Below are positions 17,425 to 27,377 of a stretch of 64,000 nt of DNA, piece by piece. Every line of letters starts with the position of its first letter. Positions within the stretch are counted from its first letter, which is position 1. Source of the stretch: Nitrosomonas sp. Is79A3 (GTDB taxonomy: Bacteria > Pseudomonadota > Gammaproteobacteria > Burkholderiales > Nitrosomonadaceae). The stretch spans positions 1,116,001 through 1,180,000 of the forward strand of contig NC_015731.1 in NCBI RefSeq assembly GCF_000219585.1, in the 5' to 3' direction. Under the pieces are notes generated by a model. It searched no databases, was not told the origin of the DNA, and saw nothing but the letters and a program-made list of their open reading frames with translations. Position numbers and translations under genes: made by a program.

Positions 17425-18533
17425 TGGCGGAGAGTAAAAATACCGGCGGACGTTATTGCTTGCATTTTGTCAGCATAATTATGCTGATATTAAACTTGGC
17501 TGCGGCGGAGACTATCGCTGAATCTTCCCGGCTGTTACCGGTTGTGCCCGATTACAAACTGACTTTCCCGCATGATTACGGCGCGCATCAAGATTTTCGT
17601 ATTGAATGGTGGTATATCACCGGCTGGCTGGAGACTGAGGACAAGAATCCACTGGGCTTTCAGGTTACCTTTTTTCGTTATGCCACCGGCCATAATCATG
17701 AGAATCCCAGCCGCTTTGCAGCAAAATATTTAATCATCGCGCATCTGGCATTGTCCGATCCTGCGGTGGGTAAACTGATGCATACCGAGAAGTCTGCACG
17801 TGAAGGTTTTGATCTGGCGTATGCCAGACAAGGCAATACTGACGTGAAGCTGGATGATTGGACTCTGGTGCGTGAGGAGGATGGACGTTATCAGGTGGAT
17901 ATGCGAACCGGTGATTTTGGCTTGCAACTATCATTGTCGCCGACACAAATGCTGATGTTGCAAGATCAAAACGGTTTTTCCCGCAAAGGCCCGAAACCAG
18001 AGCAAGCAAGTTATTACTACAGCGAACCGCATTTGAGTGTAACCGGTACGGTTTTTCGTCAAAATAAGCCAGTTGCAGTCAGCGGCCGCGCCTGGCTTGA
18101 TCACGAATGGTCGACTGCCTATCTGGATCCGGAAGCCGATGGATGGGATTGGGTCGGTGCCAATCTGGATGATGGCTCATCCTTGATGGCTTTTCAAATA
18201 CGTAATAAGGATGGTGGTAAAGTTTGGGCCTATGCCGCATTGCGCGATGTATCAGGGGAGGTTAAATTTTTTAATCCGGAACAAGTGGAATTTACACCTG
18301 TGCGCACCTGGAAATCGCCGCATACCGAAGCGATTTATCCTGTCGCGATGCATATTCGTACCGGTGAGATTGAATGGCAGCTTACGCCATTGCTGGATGA
18401 TCAGGAACTCGATTCACGCCAATCTACCGGAGCGGTTTACTGGGAAGGGGCAGTGACACTGACCAGAGATAATCAGCCTGCTGGGCGTGGCTATCTGGAA
18501 CTCACGGGCTACGTGAAGTCTTTAGCATTATGA
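17424..18533 (+). CDS. AttH/CrtC-like secreted lipocalin-domain protein
   Basis: I choose ATG 17424, which overlaps the permease stop (TAATG) and follows GGGAGGA, giving 369 residues; an in-frame TTG six bases earlier is unlikely. A hydrophobic segment (HFVSIIMLILNLAAAETIAE) acts as signal peptide. The mature protein has the two-lobed AttH/CrtC (carotenoid 1,2-hydratase-like, Lipocalin_9) signature: HDYGAHQDFRIEWWYITGWL near the start, YYYSEPHLSVTG mid-protein, and AWLDHEWS, DGWDWVGANLDDGSSLMAFQ. Relatives are regularly encoded beside ABC ATPase/FtsX-permease pairs and are thought to bind or process lipophilic ligands in the periplasm. True carotenoid hydratase activity is unlikely here. Confidence 0.88.
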   Translation: MAESKNTGGRYCLHFVSIIMLILNLAAAETIAESSRLLPVVPDYKLTFPHDYGAHQDFRIEWWYITGWLETEDKNPLGFQVTFFRYATGHNHENPSRFAAKYLIIAHLALSDPAVGKLMHTEKSAREGFDLAYARQGNTDVKLDDWTLVREEDGRYQVDMRTGDFGLQLSLSPTQMLMLQDQNGFSRKGPKPEQASYYYSEPHLSVTGTVFRQNKPVAVSGRAWLDHEWSTAYLDPEADGWDWVGANLDDGSSLMAFQIRNKDGGKVWAYAALRDVSGEVKFFNPEQVEFTPVRTWKSPHTEAIYPVAMHIRTGEIEWQLTPLLDDQELDSRQSTGAVYWEGAVTLTRDNQPAGRGYLELTGYVKSLAL

Positions 18534-18919
18534 GTGAGATTCTGATCCGTGAGGATTTGCAAATCAATCGATGGAAGTGACTCTGAGCGGACTGAAACGT
18601 TAGGCAGTTTGGGAGTTTTTGTAAAAAAATTGCTAGATTGAGCAGGTTTTTGCAGTAAATAGGGGAGCTGCTTAATTTCAATACTTTCATTGTTGTTAAA
18701 TGTGAGTTAGAATTTGTCACCGCAATAATCAAGCGATGTGAGATGATTGCGAAGCAAATACTCGGTTCCATCAATTAAGGATCACTGTAATAGTGAATCT
18801 TAGGAGCGGAGATAAAGTTTCATGACCACAAAAATTTTGTGATCGTGTAAGCAGGGGGGTCGATTATTTGTCGACTTTAATTCTTAATCAAAGAAATACC
18901 TTAAACAAGGAGATTAGTT
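18534..18919. other. Gene-free stretch upstream of a small ORF
   Basis: No convincing coding frame is visible on either strand. The stretch is AT-rich near 18600-18680 and ends in the leader of the 35-residue membrane peptide gene; its promoter should lie here, but no clear -35/-10 pair stands out. Confidence 0.4.
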
Positions 18920-19027
18920 ATGGGCGAAATCAACAGAAGAGAAACAGATGCACAAGTTTTAAGATTGTTCTTCATTTCTGCAGCAGCTTTTATCGTTATT
19001 GGAGCAGTTATTTACGGCGTTTTCTAG
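18920..19027 (+). CDS. 35-residue single-TM membrane peptide
   Basis: ATG 18920 follows an excellent AAGGAG (18907-18912) with 7-nt spacing. The peptide has a charged N-terminus (MGEINRRETDAQVLRLFF) and one hydrophobic helix (ISAAAFIVIGAVIYGVF) running to the TAG at 19025. The strong ribosome-binding site, the ideal TM design and a strong terminator about 150 bp downstream indicate a real gene too short for routine calling. It resembles small accessory subunits of respiratory or redox membrane complexes in size and topology only; I do not recognise the family. It is alone, between the AttH-like gene and convergent copZ. Confidence 0.65.
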   Translation: MGEINRRETDAQVLRLFFISAAAFIVIGAVIYGVF

Positions 19028-19172
19028 ACTGAAAAAATTTTATTGATGTCCTTAGTGGTTTAAGTTTTGCTGGCAATTGGTTTTTTAGCGCTATCAGAAC
19101 TTTTCCCATCACTGCAAGTGCAAGTGATAGACAGGGCAGAGTCAGTCAAATGCTTCCAAAAACAAGAACCAT

Positions 19173-19217
19173 AAATGCCCATCTGGCGGATATTATTTCT
19201 CCGCCAGATGGGCATTT
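19173..19217. terminator. Strong rho-independent terminator
   Basis: An 18-bp perfect stem, AAATGCCCATCTGGCGGA (19173-19190) with its complement (19200-19217), has a 9-nt loop and flanking A- and T-runs, so it can terminate in both directions. It would end the small membrane peptide transcript and separate it from the convergent cop genes. Confidence 0.85.
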
Positions 19218-19410
19218 TTCATCGAAAGACACATCAGGAATACTAATGTGCAATTCTCGTTCAAACATCGCTGTGTTCTGTTCAAAACGAATATAAAGAG
19301 TGCCAGCTTGTTTTGTGTAATCGCTTGCGTTGATTAGGATTCTTACCTTACAGCGATGGTTCTGAATGGCATTGACCGGAATGATATGGAATGCCGGCTA
19401 GCATTGATTT

Positions 19411-19620
19411 CTAATCAACTACTTCGAACCCTGCATCGAGAATAGATTCTTTAAGCAGGGTAATATTGGTAGTAGCGGGATCGTACTGAACAATCGCTTG
19501 AGCTGGGTCGAGAGTAACTTCCGTTTGGATTACACCGGGCAGATTCTTTAAGACGGTTTTGATGCTGTTGACGCAACCCATGCAGGTCATGCCCTTTATT
19601 TTGATGGTGGTGGTTTGCAT
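19411..19620 (-). CDS. copZ: Copper chaperone, HMA domain protein
   Basis: This 69-residue protein is a single heavy-metal-associated domain: IKIKGMTCMGCVNSIKTVL carries the CxxC (Cys14 and Cys17), followed by LPGVIQTEVTLDPAQAIVQY and a final ILDAGFEV. Such proteins bind Cu(I) with the two cysteines and hand it to the N-terminal domains of CopA. It lies 30 bp downstream of copA on the same strand and has AAAGGAA before its ATG, so the two form an operon for copper export. Confidence 0.9.
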   Translation of the reverse strand: MQTTTIKIKGMTCMGCVNSIKTVLKNLPGVIQTEVTLDPAQAIVQYDPATTNITLLKESILDAGFEVVD

Positions 19621-19650
19621 GATGATGGCACATTTCCTTTAAATAATTTT

Positions 19651-22044
19651 TTAATGATTCGCCTTCCAGCGTTTCAATAACAATGAATTACTAACAACCG
19701 ATACAGAACTCATGGCCATAGCCGCGCCGGCAATCACCGGGTTGAGCATGCCGATCGCGGCCAATGGAATACCGAGCGTATTATAAACAAAGGCAAAGAA
19801 TAAATTCTGACGGATTTTCCGGAGTGTGGCGCGCGAGAGGGAAATGGCATCGGCAACACTCATCAGATCGTTGCGTATTAAGGTGATATCAGCGGCTTCG
19901 ATGGCGACATCAGAACCCGCGCCGATAGCAAAACTGACATCTGCTGCTGCCAAGGCTGGCGCGTCATTGATGCCATCGCCAGCCATGGCGGTAAATTTCC
20001 CATCTGCTTTCAGCTTCATCACTTCCGCGGCTTTATCTTGTGGTAGGACTTCAGCGCGATATTGCGTAATGCCGGTACGTTTAGCAATGGCAGCAGCGGT
20101 CACGGCATTGTCGCCGGTTAACATTACTACTTCAATGCCCATTGATTGCAAGCGTTCAATGGCTTTCAGAGAAGTTTCTCGCAAGCGGTCTGCAATGGCC
20201 AGATAGCCAAGGATCTGGGAGTTGTTACCGGAAATGGATACAATTCCGATGACCGTTTTGCCCTCTGCCTGCAGGGTGGTGATTTGCTTTTCATCTAAAG
20301 CAATATTTTGTTGCGTTAGAAATTTGGGTGAGCCAAGCAGATAATGGGTGCCATTTATGCGAGCTGTGATGCCGCTGCCGGTGATAGCCGAGAAATCATC
20401 AATGGATTGAAGTGGTAATTGCATTTTCTGCGCACTGTCCAGAACCGCCCGAGCCAACGGGTGTTCTGATCCTTGTTCCAGAGAAGCTGCGATTTGCAAT
20501 AAATCCTGTGTGCGGATCGGTTCAACGGGAACAATGTCGGTGACTTCCGGCTTGCCTTCGGTGAGCGTGCCGGTCTTGTCGACTATGATGGTTTGTATCT
20601 TCTCGGCATTCTCCAGTGCCGCCGCATTCTTGACTAGCACGCCAACCTGTGCACCGCGTCCCGTGCCAACCATAATTGCGGTAGGTGTGGCGAGCCCTAG
20701 TGCACAAGGGCAAGCGATGACCAGCACGGCGACAGCATTGATCAGTGCGGAAACAAAGTCATTCGTGAGCCACCAGTTAATTCCCAGGGTCAAAACGCTG
20801 ATCGCCACGACAATGGGGACAAATATTCCGGAAATTGTATCCGCCAGGCGTTGGATGGGTGCCTTGGAACCTTGTGCTTCTTCGACTAAATGTATGATGG
20901 CAGCCAGCTGGGTGTGTGCGCCGACACTGGTTGCGCGGCATTTAAGCAGGCCCTGTTGATTCAGCGTGGCGGCAAAGACTTTTGCGCCCGTTTGTTTGCT
21001 GACGGGCAAGCTTTCGCCGGTCAGCATGGATTCGTTAATGCTGGATGCTCCTTCCATGACGACACCGTCAACCGGCAGATTCTCGCCAGGGCGAACGATA
21101 AAAATATCATTGACTTGCAGACTGCTTGCTGGCACCTCGAGAATTTCTCCATTACGCTCGATACGTGCTGTTTTAGGTTGCAATCTGATCAGCGCTTCAA
21201 TGGCCTCAGAAGTTTTTCCTTTGGCGCGCGCTTCCATCAATTTGCCCAGCAAAACGAGGGTAATAATCGCTGCGCTGGCTTCAAAATAGACGTGTTGATT
21301 CAGTGCGAGTGCTGTGACTACGGCGCTGAAGAAATAGGCCATGCTGGTGCCTAATGCAATGAGTACATCCATATTGGCTCCGCCGCCACGCAGGGAATGC
21401 CAGCCGCCAATATAGAAACGCCGCCCAATCCAGAATTGCACCGGGGTTGCCAATAGCCATTGCAACCATCGCGGCAGCATGTCCATATCATGACCTGCAA
21501 ACATGGCGCCCATTTGCAACACCAACGGTAGAGTGAGGGCGGCGGAAATCCAGAATAAACGTAATTCAGCCTGATAGGCTGCCAGACGCCTTGCTTTTTC
21601 TTCGGTGTGGCTGGATTCGCTGATTTCGCTGGCGTCATACCCTGCATCAATCACGGCATCGATCAAATTGTTGACCGTTACCAAACCTGGTATGAAATTC
21701 ACTCTGGCTGTTTCTGTTGCCACATTCACAGTGGCTGTGACACCGGGCAATTTATTCAATGCTTTTTCAATATGACCAGCACAGGCAGCACAAGTCATTT
21801 TGCGCAATTGCAGTTGCACAAACTGCGGTGCAATATGAAAACCGGATTTTTCTATGGCACTAATTAGCGTGCCCGTTTTAATTTGGCTTTCATCATAATT
21901 GACATGCGCTTTTTCATTGGCGAAGTTGACAACCGCTTGTACACCGGGGAGTTTGTTCAGATTCTTTTCGATACGTGCGGCACAGGCAGCGCAAGTCATT
22001 CCTTCAATAGGTAATTCAATTTTTTTGAGGATTGAGGAATTCAA
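19651..22044 (-). CDS. copA: Cu(I)-exporting P1B-type ATPase
   Basis: The 797-residue protein carries two N-terminal HMA domains (GMTCAAC, Cys18/Cys21; KMTCAAC, Cys85/Cys88), eight expected TM segments, the TGE motif ([11 protein letters not shown]), the metal-binding CPC in [11 protein letters not shown] near residue 444, the phosphorylation motif DKTGTLTEG near 486, the nucleotide-binding HP (GSEHPLA) and [10 protein letters not shown]. All residues needed for Cu(I) transport are present. It pumps copper from the cytoplasm to the periplasm. The downstream copZ is its chaperone. No CueR-type operator could be picked out with confidence upstream of the start. Confidence 0.97.
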   Translation of the reverse strand: MNSSILKKIELPIEGMTCAACAARIEKNLNKLPGVQAVVNFANEKAHVNYDESQIKTGTLISAIEKSGFHIAPQFVQLQLRKMTCAACAGHIEKALNKLPGVTATVNVATETARVNFIPGLVTVNNLIDAVIDAGYDASEISESSHTEEKARRLAAYQAELRLFWISAALTLPLVLQMGAMFAGHDMDMLPRWLQWLLATPVQFWIGRRFYIGGWHSLRGGGANMDVLIALGTSMAYFFSAVVTALALNQHVYFEASAAIITLVLLGKLMEARAKGKTSEAIEALIRLQPKTARIERNGEILEVPASSLQVNDIFIVRPGENLPVDGVVMEGASSINESMLTGESLPVSKQTGAKVFAATLNQQGLLKCRATSVGAHTQLAAIIHLVEEAQGSKAPIQRLADTISGIFVPIVVAISVLTLGINWWLTNDFVSALINAVAVLVIACPCALGLATPTAIMVGTGRGAQVGVLVKNAAALENAEKIQTIIVDKTGTLTEGKPEVTDIVPVEPIRTQDLLQIAASLEQGSEHPLARAVLDSAQKMQLPLQSIDDFSAITGSGITARINGTHYLLGSPKFLTQQNIALDEKQITTLQAEGKTVIGIVSISGNNSQILGYLAIADRLRETSLKAIERLQSMGIEVVMLTGDNAVTAAAIAKRTGITQYRAEVLPQDKAAEVMKLKADGKFTAMAGDGINDAPALAAADVSFAIGAGSDVAIEAADITLIRNDLMSVADAISLSRATLRKIRQNLFFAFVYNTLGIPLAAIGMLNPVIAGAAMAMSSVSVVSNSLLLKRWKANH

Positions 22045-22144
22045 TTGTGTTTCTCAATGAATGGGGTATTTGAAAATGGCGGTATCATGGGCTGTGGAGG
22101 GTGGAATTTATAAAACATACAGGCAACTTTCTGGAAGATAACCT

Positions 22145-22762
22145 TCACTGGCGATCAAGCATCAACACGCCATCAATCAGCTTAACTCTATCACCTTGCT
22201 GGAAGTTTGCCGCATCAGGCAGTGCAATAATTGCTTGCTTGCCATCATTCATGGTGATGCCAATATGATACGGATTGCTTGGATTTGCCATACTATCACT
22301 GTGATCGCCATGCGTTCCGCCCATCGTGTCTGGGTGATTGGTGCCATGCGGACGGATGATTTCTCGAGCAATTGTTCCAGCGACAACACCGCTTGCGATT
22401 GCATTCAGGTTATTCCCTTGCCCAATCTTATTAACGAAATCAACAATGCCGCAATTGATGCACCCTGATGCAGGCGGTTGCCTGGGGATAATTCCAGCAT
22501 CTGTGCTTTTAATACTGATGCTGTTCCGCGGCGTGCTAATGGCGGTGCCGACGCGATGAATGGTTCTTGGCGGTCTGCCGAGATCGGGCGGGATTTCAGG
22601 TACGGGCTGGGTTGTCAGGCTCTGTGAACTTGAGGGAGGCTGATTACTATGATCTGCATTGGGCGATTGTGCGAATGCCATATTGACAGGAAACATACTG
22701 GAAATGCTGACAGAAACAGCAGCTAGTCTCGCTAAATCAATAACATGAAAGCTGTTTGACAT
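22145..22762 (-). CDS. Exported protein with glycine-zipper-like segment
   Basis: I choose ATG 22762, preceded by AAGGAG, over an upstream in-frame ATG; the product is 205 residues. A signal peptide (LARLAAVSVSISSMFPVNMAFAQ) is followed by a Pro/Ser/Gln-rich linker, a Cys pair in ASGCINCGIVDFV, a Gly/Ala-rich helix (AIASGVVAGTIAREI) like the glycine-zipper 2TM motif, and a C-terminal module closing QQGDRVKLIDGVLMLDRQ. That end is typical of outer-membrane-associated SlyB/Rickettsia-17kDa-like proteins. It lacks a lipobox. The function is unknown; an envelope role is inferred. Confidence 0.65.
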   Translation of the reverse strand: MSNSFHVIDLARLAAVSVSISSMFPVNMAFAQSPNADHSNQPPSSSQSLTTQPVPEIPPDLGRPPRTIHRVGTAISTPRNSISIKSTDAGIIPRQPPASGCINCGIVDFVNKIGQGNNLNAIASGVVAGTIAREIIRPHGTNHPDTMGGTHGDHSDSMANPSNPYHIGITMNDGKQAIIALPDAANFQQGDRVKLIDGVLMLDRQ

Positions 22763-22882
22763 CGCTGATCTCCTTGCAGATAGACATCCATACAATAGGT
22801 TACTTTTTAGAGTAAGAAGGATAGAATTGGTTGCATTATAACGATTTCTATCTATCCATGTTGGAGACAGGTATCAAATCGG

Positions 22883-23677
22883 TCAGTCTGTCTTTGTAGG
22901 AGTATCTTTCTGTTCTGAAGAATCTTTTTGGGGAGCTATTGATGCGTCAGATTGGGCTTCTTGATTCTGTTTCTTTATCATAAAAGCAGCGATGAATATG
23001 CCTAATTCGTAGAGCAGGCATAAAGGTACTGCCAGCATAAATTGCGAAACGACATCCGGCGGTGTGCAGATGGCAGCAATGACGAATGCGCCGACAATCA
23101 CATAGGGACGTATTTCCTTTAGTTTCGCAATAGTAATTATGCCTGTTCTGACTAAAATGATAACAAATACCGGTACTTCAAAAGTAATACCAAAAGCGAG
23201 GAACATGGATAAAACAAAGCTCAGGTATTTGCTGATATCCGTCATCACGGCGACACCTTCCGGTGCAAAATAAGTAATGAACTCAAAAACCAGCGGTAAT
23301 GCAGCAAAGTAGGCAAATGCCATACCGCAAAAAAACAAAAAGCTGCTGCCAAAAACCAGAGGCAGCGCCATGCGTTTTTCATGAGAATAGAGGCCGGGTG
23401 CAACAAAAGCCCACATTTGATAAAAAGTATGCGGTAATGTAATGACGAAAGCCATCATCATGGCAACTTGCATTGGTACAAAAAAAGGTGTTGCGACATC
23501 TGTGGCGATCATTTGACCGCCTTGCGGCAGTTTTTCCAATAGCGGTTGCGCCAACAAGGTGTAGAGTTCTCGCGCGAAAAAGGCACAGGGAAGAAAGCCC
23601 AGCACGAGTCCGCCCAGAATACGTATCATTCTGGTACGTAGTTCTACCAAGTGTGATAAAAATGAGCCTTCAAGCAT
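22883..23677 (-). CDS. tatC: Twin-arginine translocase subunit TatC
   Basis: This 264-residue membrane protein has six predicted TM helices and the conserved TatC features: SHLVELRTRMIR at the N-terminus, the FYQMWAFVAPGLYSHEKR loop, a first-periplasmic-loop region ending in TPFFVPMQVA, and the EVPVFVIILVRTGI segment. TatC recognises twin-arginine signal peptides and nucleates the pore with TatA and TatB. The C-terminal tail is hydrophilic (Gln/Ser/Asp/Lys). It is the last gene of the minus-strand his-hinT-tat string, 65 bp after tatB. Confidence 0.97.
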   Translation of the reverse strand: MLEGSFLSHLVELRTRMIRILGGLVLGFLPCAFFARELYTLLAQPLLEKLPQGGQMIATDVATPFFVPMQVAMMMAFVITLPHTFYQMWAFVAPGLYSHEKRMALPLVFGSSFLFFCGMAFAYFAALPLVFEFITYFAPEGVAVMTDISKYLSFVLSMFLAFGITFEVPVFVIILVRTGIITIAKLKEIRPYVIVGAFVIAAICTPPDVVSQFMLAVPLCLLYELGIFIAAFMIKKQNQEAQSDASIAPQKDSSEQKDTPTKTD

Positions 23678-23742
23678 GGTGATCGTTGTGAAACGGGTTA
23701 CGTTGAATGAACATCGATTGACATTATATGAACACAGCCGAA

Positions 23743-24141
23743 TTACTGTTTTTTCTCGTCATCATGGCAGCTATGGGGTGGATCATTGCTACCTGGGAGC
23801 GGTTGCCCGGATTCATCAGGAAACTGTGATGAAGACAAGTCTATAGGCGGCTTATCTTCATTTTTGACGTCAGCAGTAACGGTTGATTTCAGCTGATCCA
23901 CGCCTTGCTGCACGGAATCCTCAATGGATTGAACCGTTTCTTGCACGGAAGATTGCATGTTCTTCAGTTCCTCCATGCGCATTTCATTATGGATGTCCGT
24001 TCTAACGCTATAAACGAAGTTTCGGCAGCGTCCGTATAAATTTCCTAATGTACGCGCTACAGTGGGTAGCCGTTCGGGTCCAATCACGATCAATGCAACC
24101 ATAGAAATGACCAGTAGTTCCATAAAACTGATATCAAACAT
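23743..24141 (-). CDS. tatB: Sec-independent translocase subunit TatB
   Basis: The true start is ATG 24141 (MFDISFMELLVI...), not the upstream end of the open frame; the protein has 132 residues. The N-terminal TM helix with ISMVALIVIGPERLP and the amphipathic RTLGNLYGRCRNFVYSVR helix are diagnostic of TatB. The rest is an acidic, Ser/Gln-rich tail. TatB with TatC forms the signal-peptide receptor. It lies between tatA (85 bp) and tatC (65 bp). Confidence 0.95.
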   Translation of the reverse strand: MFDISFMELLVISMVALIVIGPERLPTVARTLGNLYGRCRNFVYSVRTDIHNEMRMEELKNMQSSVQETVQSIEDSVQQGVDQLKSTVTADVKNEDKPPIDLSSSQFPDESGQPLPGSNDPPHSCHDDEKKQ

Positions 24142-24226
24142 GTTGTTTTGCCGGCTGAAACTGTATTGAAGAAAACATCGATCAGAACTAAGTATGCCTG
24201 GAAATTGCTCCAGATTAATGGAGTAT

Positions 24227-24568
24227 TTAAGTCCTGGCTTGTGTTTTTTCCTTGGTTTCGGTGTCCGTTTTCGGACTAGTTGCACCGGTTGATTGTGGTG
24301 CGCTGTTTTTGATGTCCGTCGCGGATTTGTTATCTTTAAAAGTATTCGCCGCGGAAGCTTCCTTGCTTGCCGTGACTTCTATCACTGATTCATCGATAGA
24401 AGCTGAGCGCGATAGGGTATTTTCAGTATCCGATTCTTTCATGCCTTCTTTGAATCCTTTTAAGGCACTTCCCAGATCATTACCCAGATTGCGTAATTTC
24501 TTGGTACCGAATACCAGAACAACAATGACCAGTACGATAATCCAATGCCAAATGCTGAATGTGCCCAT
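24227..24568 (-). CDS. tatA: Twin-arginine translocase subunit TatA
   Basis: This 113-residue protein has the TatA N-terminus, [21 protein letters not shown], followed by [22 protein letters not shown], the hinge and amphipathic helix. The unusually long tail (about 65 residues, Ser/Thr/Lys/Glu-rich) makes it larger than the usual 75-90 residues. TatA oligomerises to form the protein-conducting pore. An AAGGAGAAAG precedes the ATG. It follows hinT by 32 bp. Confidence 0.96.
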   Translation of the reverse strand: MGTFSIWHWIIVLVIVVLVFGTKKLRNLGNDLGSALKGFKEGMKESDTENTLSRSASIDESVIEVTASKEASAANTFKDNKSATDIKNSAPQSTGATSPKTDTETKEKTQART

Positions 24569-24600
24569 TACTTTCTCCTTTTAAATGGAACAGTACTGGC

Positions 24601-24951
24601 CTAACCGTGATGAATCATTCCAGGTAGGCGTTCCCGGCCACCGATGATATGGAAGTGCAAATGCAATACTTCCTGCCCGCCTACACGACCGGTATTAATA
24701 ATGGTGCGAAAACCATCTTCGCAGCCTTGTTCTTTCGCCAATTTCTTTGCCAATAATAGCATTTTACCTAATAAATTCTGATGATTATCTTGGACGTCGG
24801 CGAGTGAGTCAATATGCAGCTTAGGGATCAGCAAGAAATGAACAGGCGCGGCGGGATTGATGTCATTAAAGGCGAGAATTTCTTCGTCTTCATAAATTTT
24901 ATTGGAAGGAATTTCTCTTCTTGCAATTTTGCAAAAAATACAATTATCCAT
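24601..24951 (-). CDS. hinT: HIT-family purine nucleoside phosphoramidase
   Basis: The 116-residue protein carries the histidine-triad motif HLHFHIIGG near its C-terminus, with CIFCKIARREIPSNKIYEDE at the start giving the Cys pair of the Zn-binding HIT subgroup. HinT enzymes hydrolyse AMP-lysine and other phosphoramidates. It is located 3 bp after hisE and before tatA, an order common in betaproteobacteria. Confidence 0.95.
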   Translation of the reverse strand: MDNCIFCKIARREIPSNKIYEDEEILAFNDINPAAPVHFLLIPKLHIDSLADVQDNHQNLLGKMLLLAKKLAKEQGCEDGFRTIINTGRVGGQEVLHLHFHIIGGRERLPGMIHHG

Positions 24952-24954
24952 GTT

Positions 24955-25281
24955 TTAATCCGTTTTTCGTGATGCTTTCTCTTGTATACCCGATACACCT
25001 TCGCGTCTTTCCAGCTCTTTTAATACATCATCCGGTGTAAGTCCATGGTAGGCGAGTAATACTAAGCAATGAAACCACAAATCTGCCGTCTCATAAATAA
25101 CCTGCTCGGCATTACCATCTTTCGAAGCCATCAATATCTCTGCAGACTCTTCCGCAATTTTCTTGAGTATTTTATCTTGCCCGCCATGAAGCAGCTTGGC
25201 AACGTATGAACTGTTTGCATCGGCTAACTTACGCGATTCAATAGTTTCTGCCAGACGGCGAAGAATAGTTATGTCAGTCAT
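24955..25281 (-). CDS. hisE: Phosphoribosyl-ATP pyrophosphatase
   Basis: The 108-residue protein matches His[36 protein letters not shown], then the metal-binding EESAEILMA and [14 protein letters not shown] helices with the conserved acidic residues. It hydrolyses PR-ATP to PR-AMP, the second histidine step. Its start overlaps the hisI stop (ATGA), so HisI and HisE are separate but coupled polypeptides. Confidence 0.96.
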   Translation of the reverse strand: MTDITILRRLAETIESRKLADANSSYVAKLLHGGQDKILKKIAEESAEILMASKDGNAEQVIYETADLWFHCLVLLAYHGLTPDDVLKELERREGVSGIQEKASRKTD

Positions 25282-25667
25282 TTATGGTAGATTTCTTCCG
25301 GATCTTTAATAACGGGAGCTGCGATGACCCACTCATTGCCTTCGAGTTTCTGAAAGAAGCAATTGTGTCTGCCGGTATGGCAGGCAATTCCCCCAATTTG
25401 TTCCACGATGAGAAGCAGTACATCCTCATCGCAATCCAAATAGATATCTTTTATTTTCTGAATGTGGCCAGATTCTTCACCTTTATGCCAAAGTTTCTTG
25501 CGCGAACGTGACCAGTATACTGCTTCACGTTTTTCTACCGTCAGCTTGAGTGCATCCCGGTTCATCCACGCGACCATAAGAATTTTGCCACTATCAGCTT
25601 CCTGAGCGATCACTGGTATCAATCCATCTTCAGACCAGTTGATTTTGCTAAGCCAAGTATCAGGCAT
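25278..25667 (-). CDS. hisI: Phosphoribosyl-AMP cyclohydrolase
   Basis: I choose ATG 25667 ([19 protein letters not shown]), giving 129 residues, since the upstream extension to 25790 lies in non-homologous sequence that overlaps hisF. Diagnostic motifs are [33 protein letters not shown] and the metal-binding [13 protein letters not shown] and [11 protein letters not shown] (zinc Cys/His). It opens the adenine ring of PR-AMP, the third step. Confidence 0.95.
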   Translation of the reverse strand: MPDTWLSKINWSEDGLIPVIAQEADSGKILMVAWMNRDALKLTVEKREAVYWSRSRKKLWHKGEESGHIQKIKDIYLDCDEDVLLLIVEQIGGIACHTGRHNCFFQKLEGNEWVIAAPVIKDPEEIYHK

Positions 25668-25722
25668 AAATAAATTAGGATTTTTTAGAGTTAAGTTACA
25701 AATTCCATAAACAATTTTAACA

Positions 25723-26496
25723 TTATAATCGCACTTCAATACCATGCTGTGCCATATACTGTTTAGCTTGTTGCACGGTAAATTCACCATAGTGAAAGAT
25801 ACTCGCTGCTAATACAGCATCTGCATGTCCTTGCAGAATGCCTTCAACCAGATGATCCAAATTGCCAACGCCGCCACTGGCAATAACCGGTATATCAACT
25901 GCATCTGAAACAGCGCGTGTCAAGGCGATATCAAAACCGTTGCGTGTGCCATCTCTATCCATGCTGGTGAGTAAAATTTCACCGGCTCCCAGGGACTGCA
26001 TTTTTTTTGCCCACTCAATGGCATCAATGCCGGTTGCCTTACGTCCGCCATGGGTAAAAACTTCCCAGCGCGGCGAACCCTCAGTTGAGCTGACCTGCTT
26101 GGCATCAATCGCTACTACGATGCATTGAGAACCATAATGATCGGAGGCGTCTGCTACCAGTTGCGGATTCAGCACTGCTGATGTGTTGATACTGACTTTA
26201 TCAGCGCCGGCATTGAGTAGCCGGCGAACATCCTCTACCTGACGCACACCGCCGCCAACGGTTAAAGGAATAAATACCTGTGCAGCGACATCCTCGATGA
26301 TATGCAAGATCAGGTCGCGATTGTCGGAGCTGGCTGTGATGTCCAGAAAAGTCAGCTCATCAGCGCCTTGTTCATCATAGCGGCGTGAAATTTCTACCGG
26401 ATCACCTGCGTCACGCAATTCAACAAAGTTAACACCTTTAACAACACGTCCATTGGTTACATCCAGACATGGGATAATACGTTTAGCGAGGCTCAT
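25723..26496 (-). CDS. hisF: Imidazole glycerol phosphate synthase, cyclase subunit
   Basis: This 257-residue (beta/alpha)8 barrel shows the HisF markers [19 protein letters not shown] (catalytic Asp11), [25 protein letters not shown], and near the end [12 protein letters not shown] with Asp130-type residue in VVAIDAKQV. It receives ammonia from HisH and forms IGP and AICAR. It lies 71 bp after hisA. Confidence 0.97.
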   Translation of the reverse strand: MSLAKRIIPCLDVTNGRVVKGVNFVELRDAGDPVEISRRYDEQGADELTFLDITASSDNRDLILHIIEDVAAQVFIPLTVGGGVRQVEDVRRLLNAGADKVSINTSAVLNPQLVADASDHYGSQCIVVAIDAKQVSSTEGSPRWEVFTHGGRKATGIDAIEWAKKMQSLGAGEILLTSMDRDGTRNGFDIALTRAVSDAVDIPVIASGGVGNLDHLVEGILQGHADAVLAASIFHYGEFTVQQAKQYMAQHGIEVRL

Positions 26497-26567
26497 CAGT
26501 TGTAAAAGCCGGTTGTGAGAATAAGGGAAAAATGAATTGTGCTGGTATTTAATTGCCAGGGCTTATT

Positions 26568-27323
26568 TTATGGAATAACGGTACTCTTACTCAGTTTGTC
26601 AGCCAATATCTGTGCTTCCTTGAAATCCAGCGAGCCTTCATAGATAGCTCGGCCGGTAATAGCACCCATAATACCCTCTGACTCAATTTCGCACAGTGTG
26701 TGTACATCATCAATATTGGTAATTCCACCGCTGGCAATGATTGGTATGGTTAATTCTCTGGCCAATTCAACCGTGGCCTTGGCATTGATGCCACTGAGCA
26801 TGCCATCTCTGCCGATATCGGTGTAAATAATAGCTTCTACGCCGTAGCCTTCAAATTTTCTTGCCAGATCGACTACGTCATGCCCGGTTATTTTAGACCA
26901 GCCATCGACAGCAACCTTACCATCTTTTGCATCCAATCCGACCATAATCTGGCCCGGGAAGGCATTGCAGGCATCTTGCAAGAAACCGGGGATTTTAATC
27001 GCCGCAGTACCAATAATGATGTAGGTGATACCATTATCCAGATAACGTTCGATTGTATCGAGATCACGGATACCGCCGCCCAGTTGAATTGGAATCTGGT
27101 CATCGATGGCCTGCACAATTTCACGTATTGCTGCTTCGTTTCTTGGTTTGCCGGCAAATGCACCGTTTAAATCGACAAGATGAAGTCTCCTTGCACCTTG
27201 ACTTAACCAATGTGTCGCCATCTCGCTAGGTTCTTTAGAAAATACGGTCGCATCTTCCATAACCCCTTGTTTGAGTCGAACACAGTGCCCATCTTTGAGA
27301 TCTATTGCAGGAATAATCAGCAT
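26568..27323 (-). CDS. hisA: ProFAR isomerase
   Basis: The 251-residue barrel protein starts [20 protein letters not shown] with the catalytic Asp8 and has [53 protein letters not shown] (second catalytic Asp) and [13 protein letters not shown]. It performs the Amadori rearrangement of ProFAR to PRFAR. Confidence 0.97.
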   Translation of the reverse strand: MLIIPAIDLKDGHCVRLKQGVMEDATVFSKEPSEMATHWLSQGARRLHLVDLNGAFAGKPRNEAAIREIVQAIDDQIPIQLGGGIRDLDTIERYLDNGITYIIIGTAAIKIPGFLQDACNAFPGQIMVGLDAKDGKVAVDGWSKITGHDVVDLARKFEGYGVEAIIYTDIGRDGMLSGINAKATVELARELTIPIIASGGITNIDDVHTLCEIESEGIMGAITGRAIYEGSLDFKEAQILADKLSKSTVIP

Positions 27324-27377
27324 GGCTTAATCAGAGTTAATAGTTGATTAATAAAGTCAGTTTGTTACTTTCCGGTT

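Noticed and set aside
27326..27338. CTTAATCAGAGTT between hisA and hisH, like the IS5-group terminal repeat
   Set aside because: Only 11-12 bases match and there is no partner end or target duplication; probably chance.
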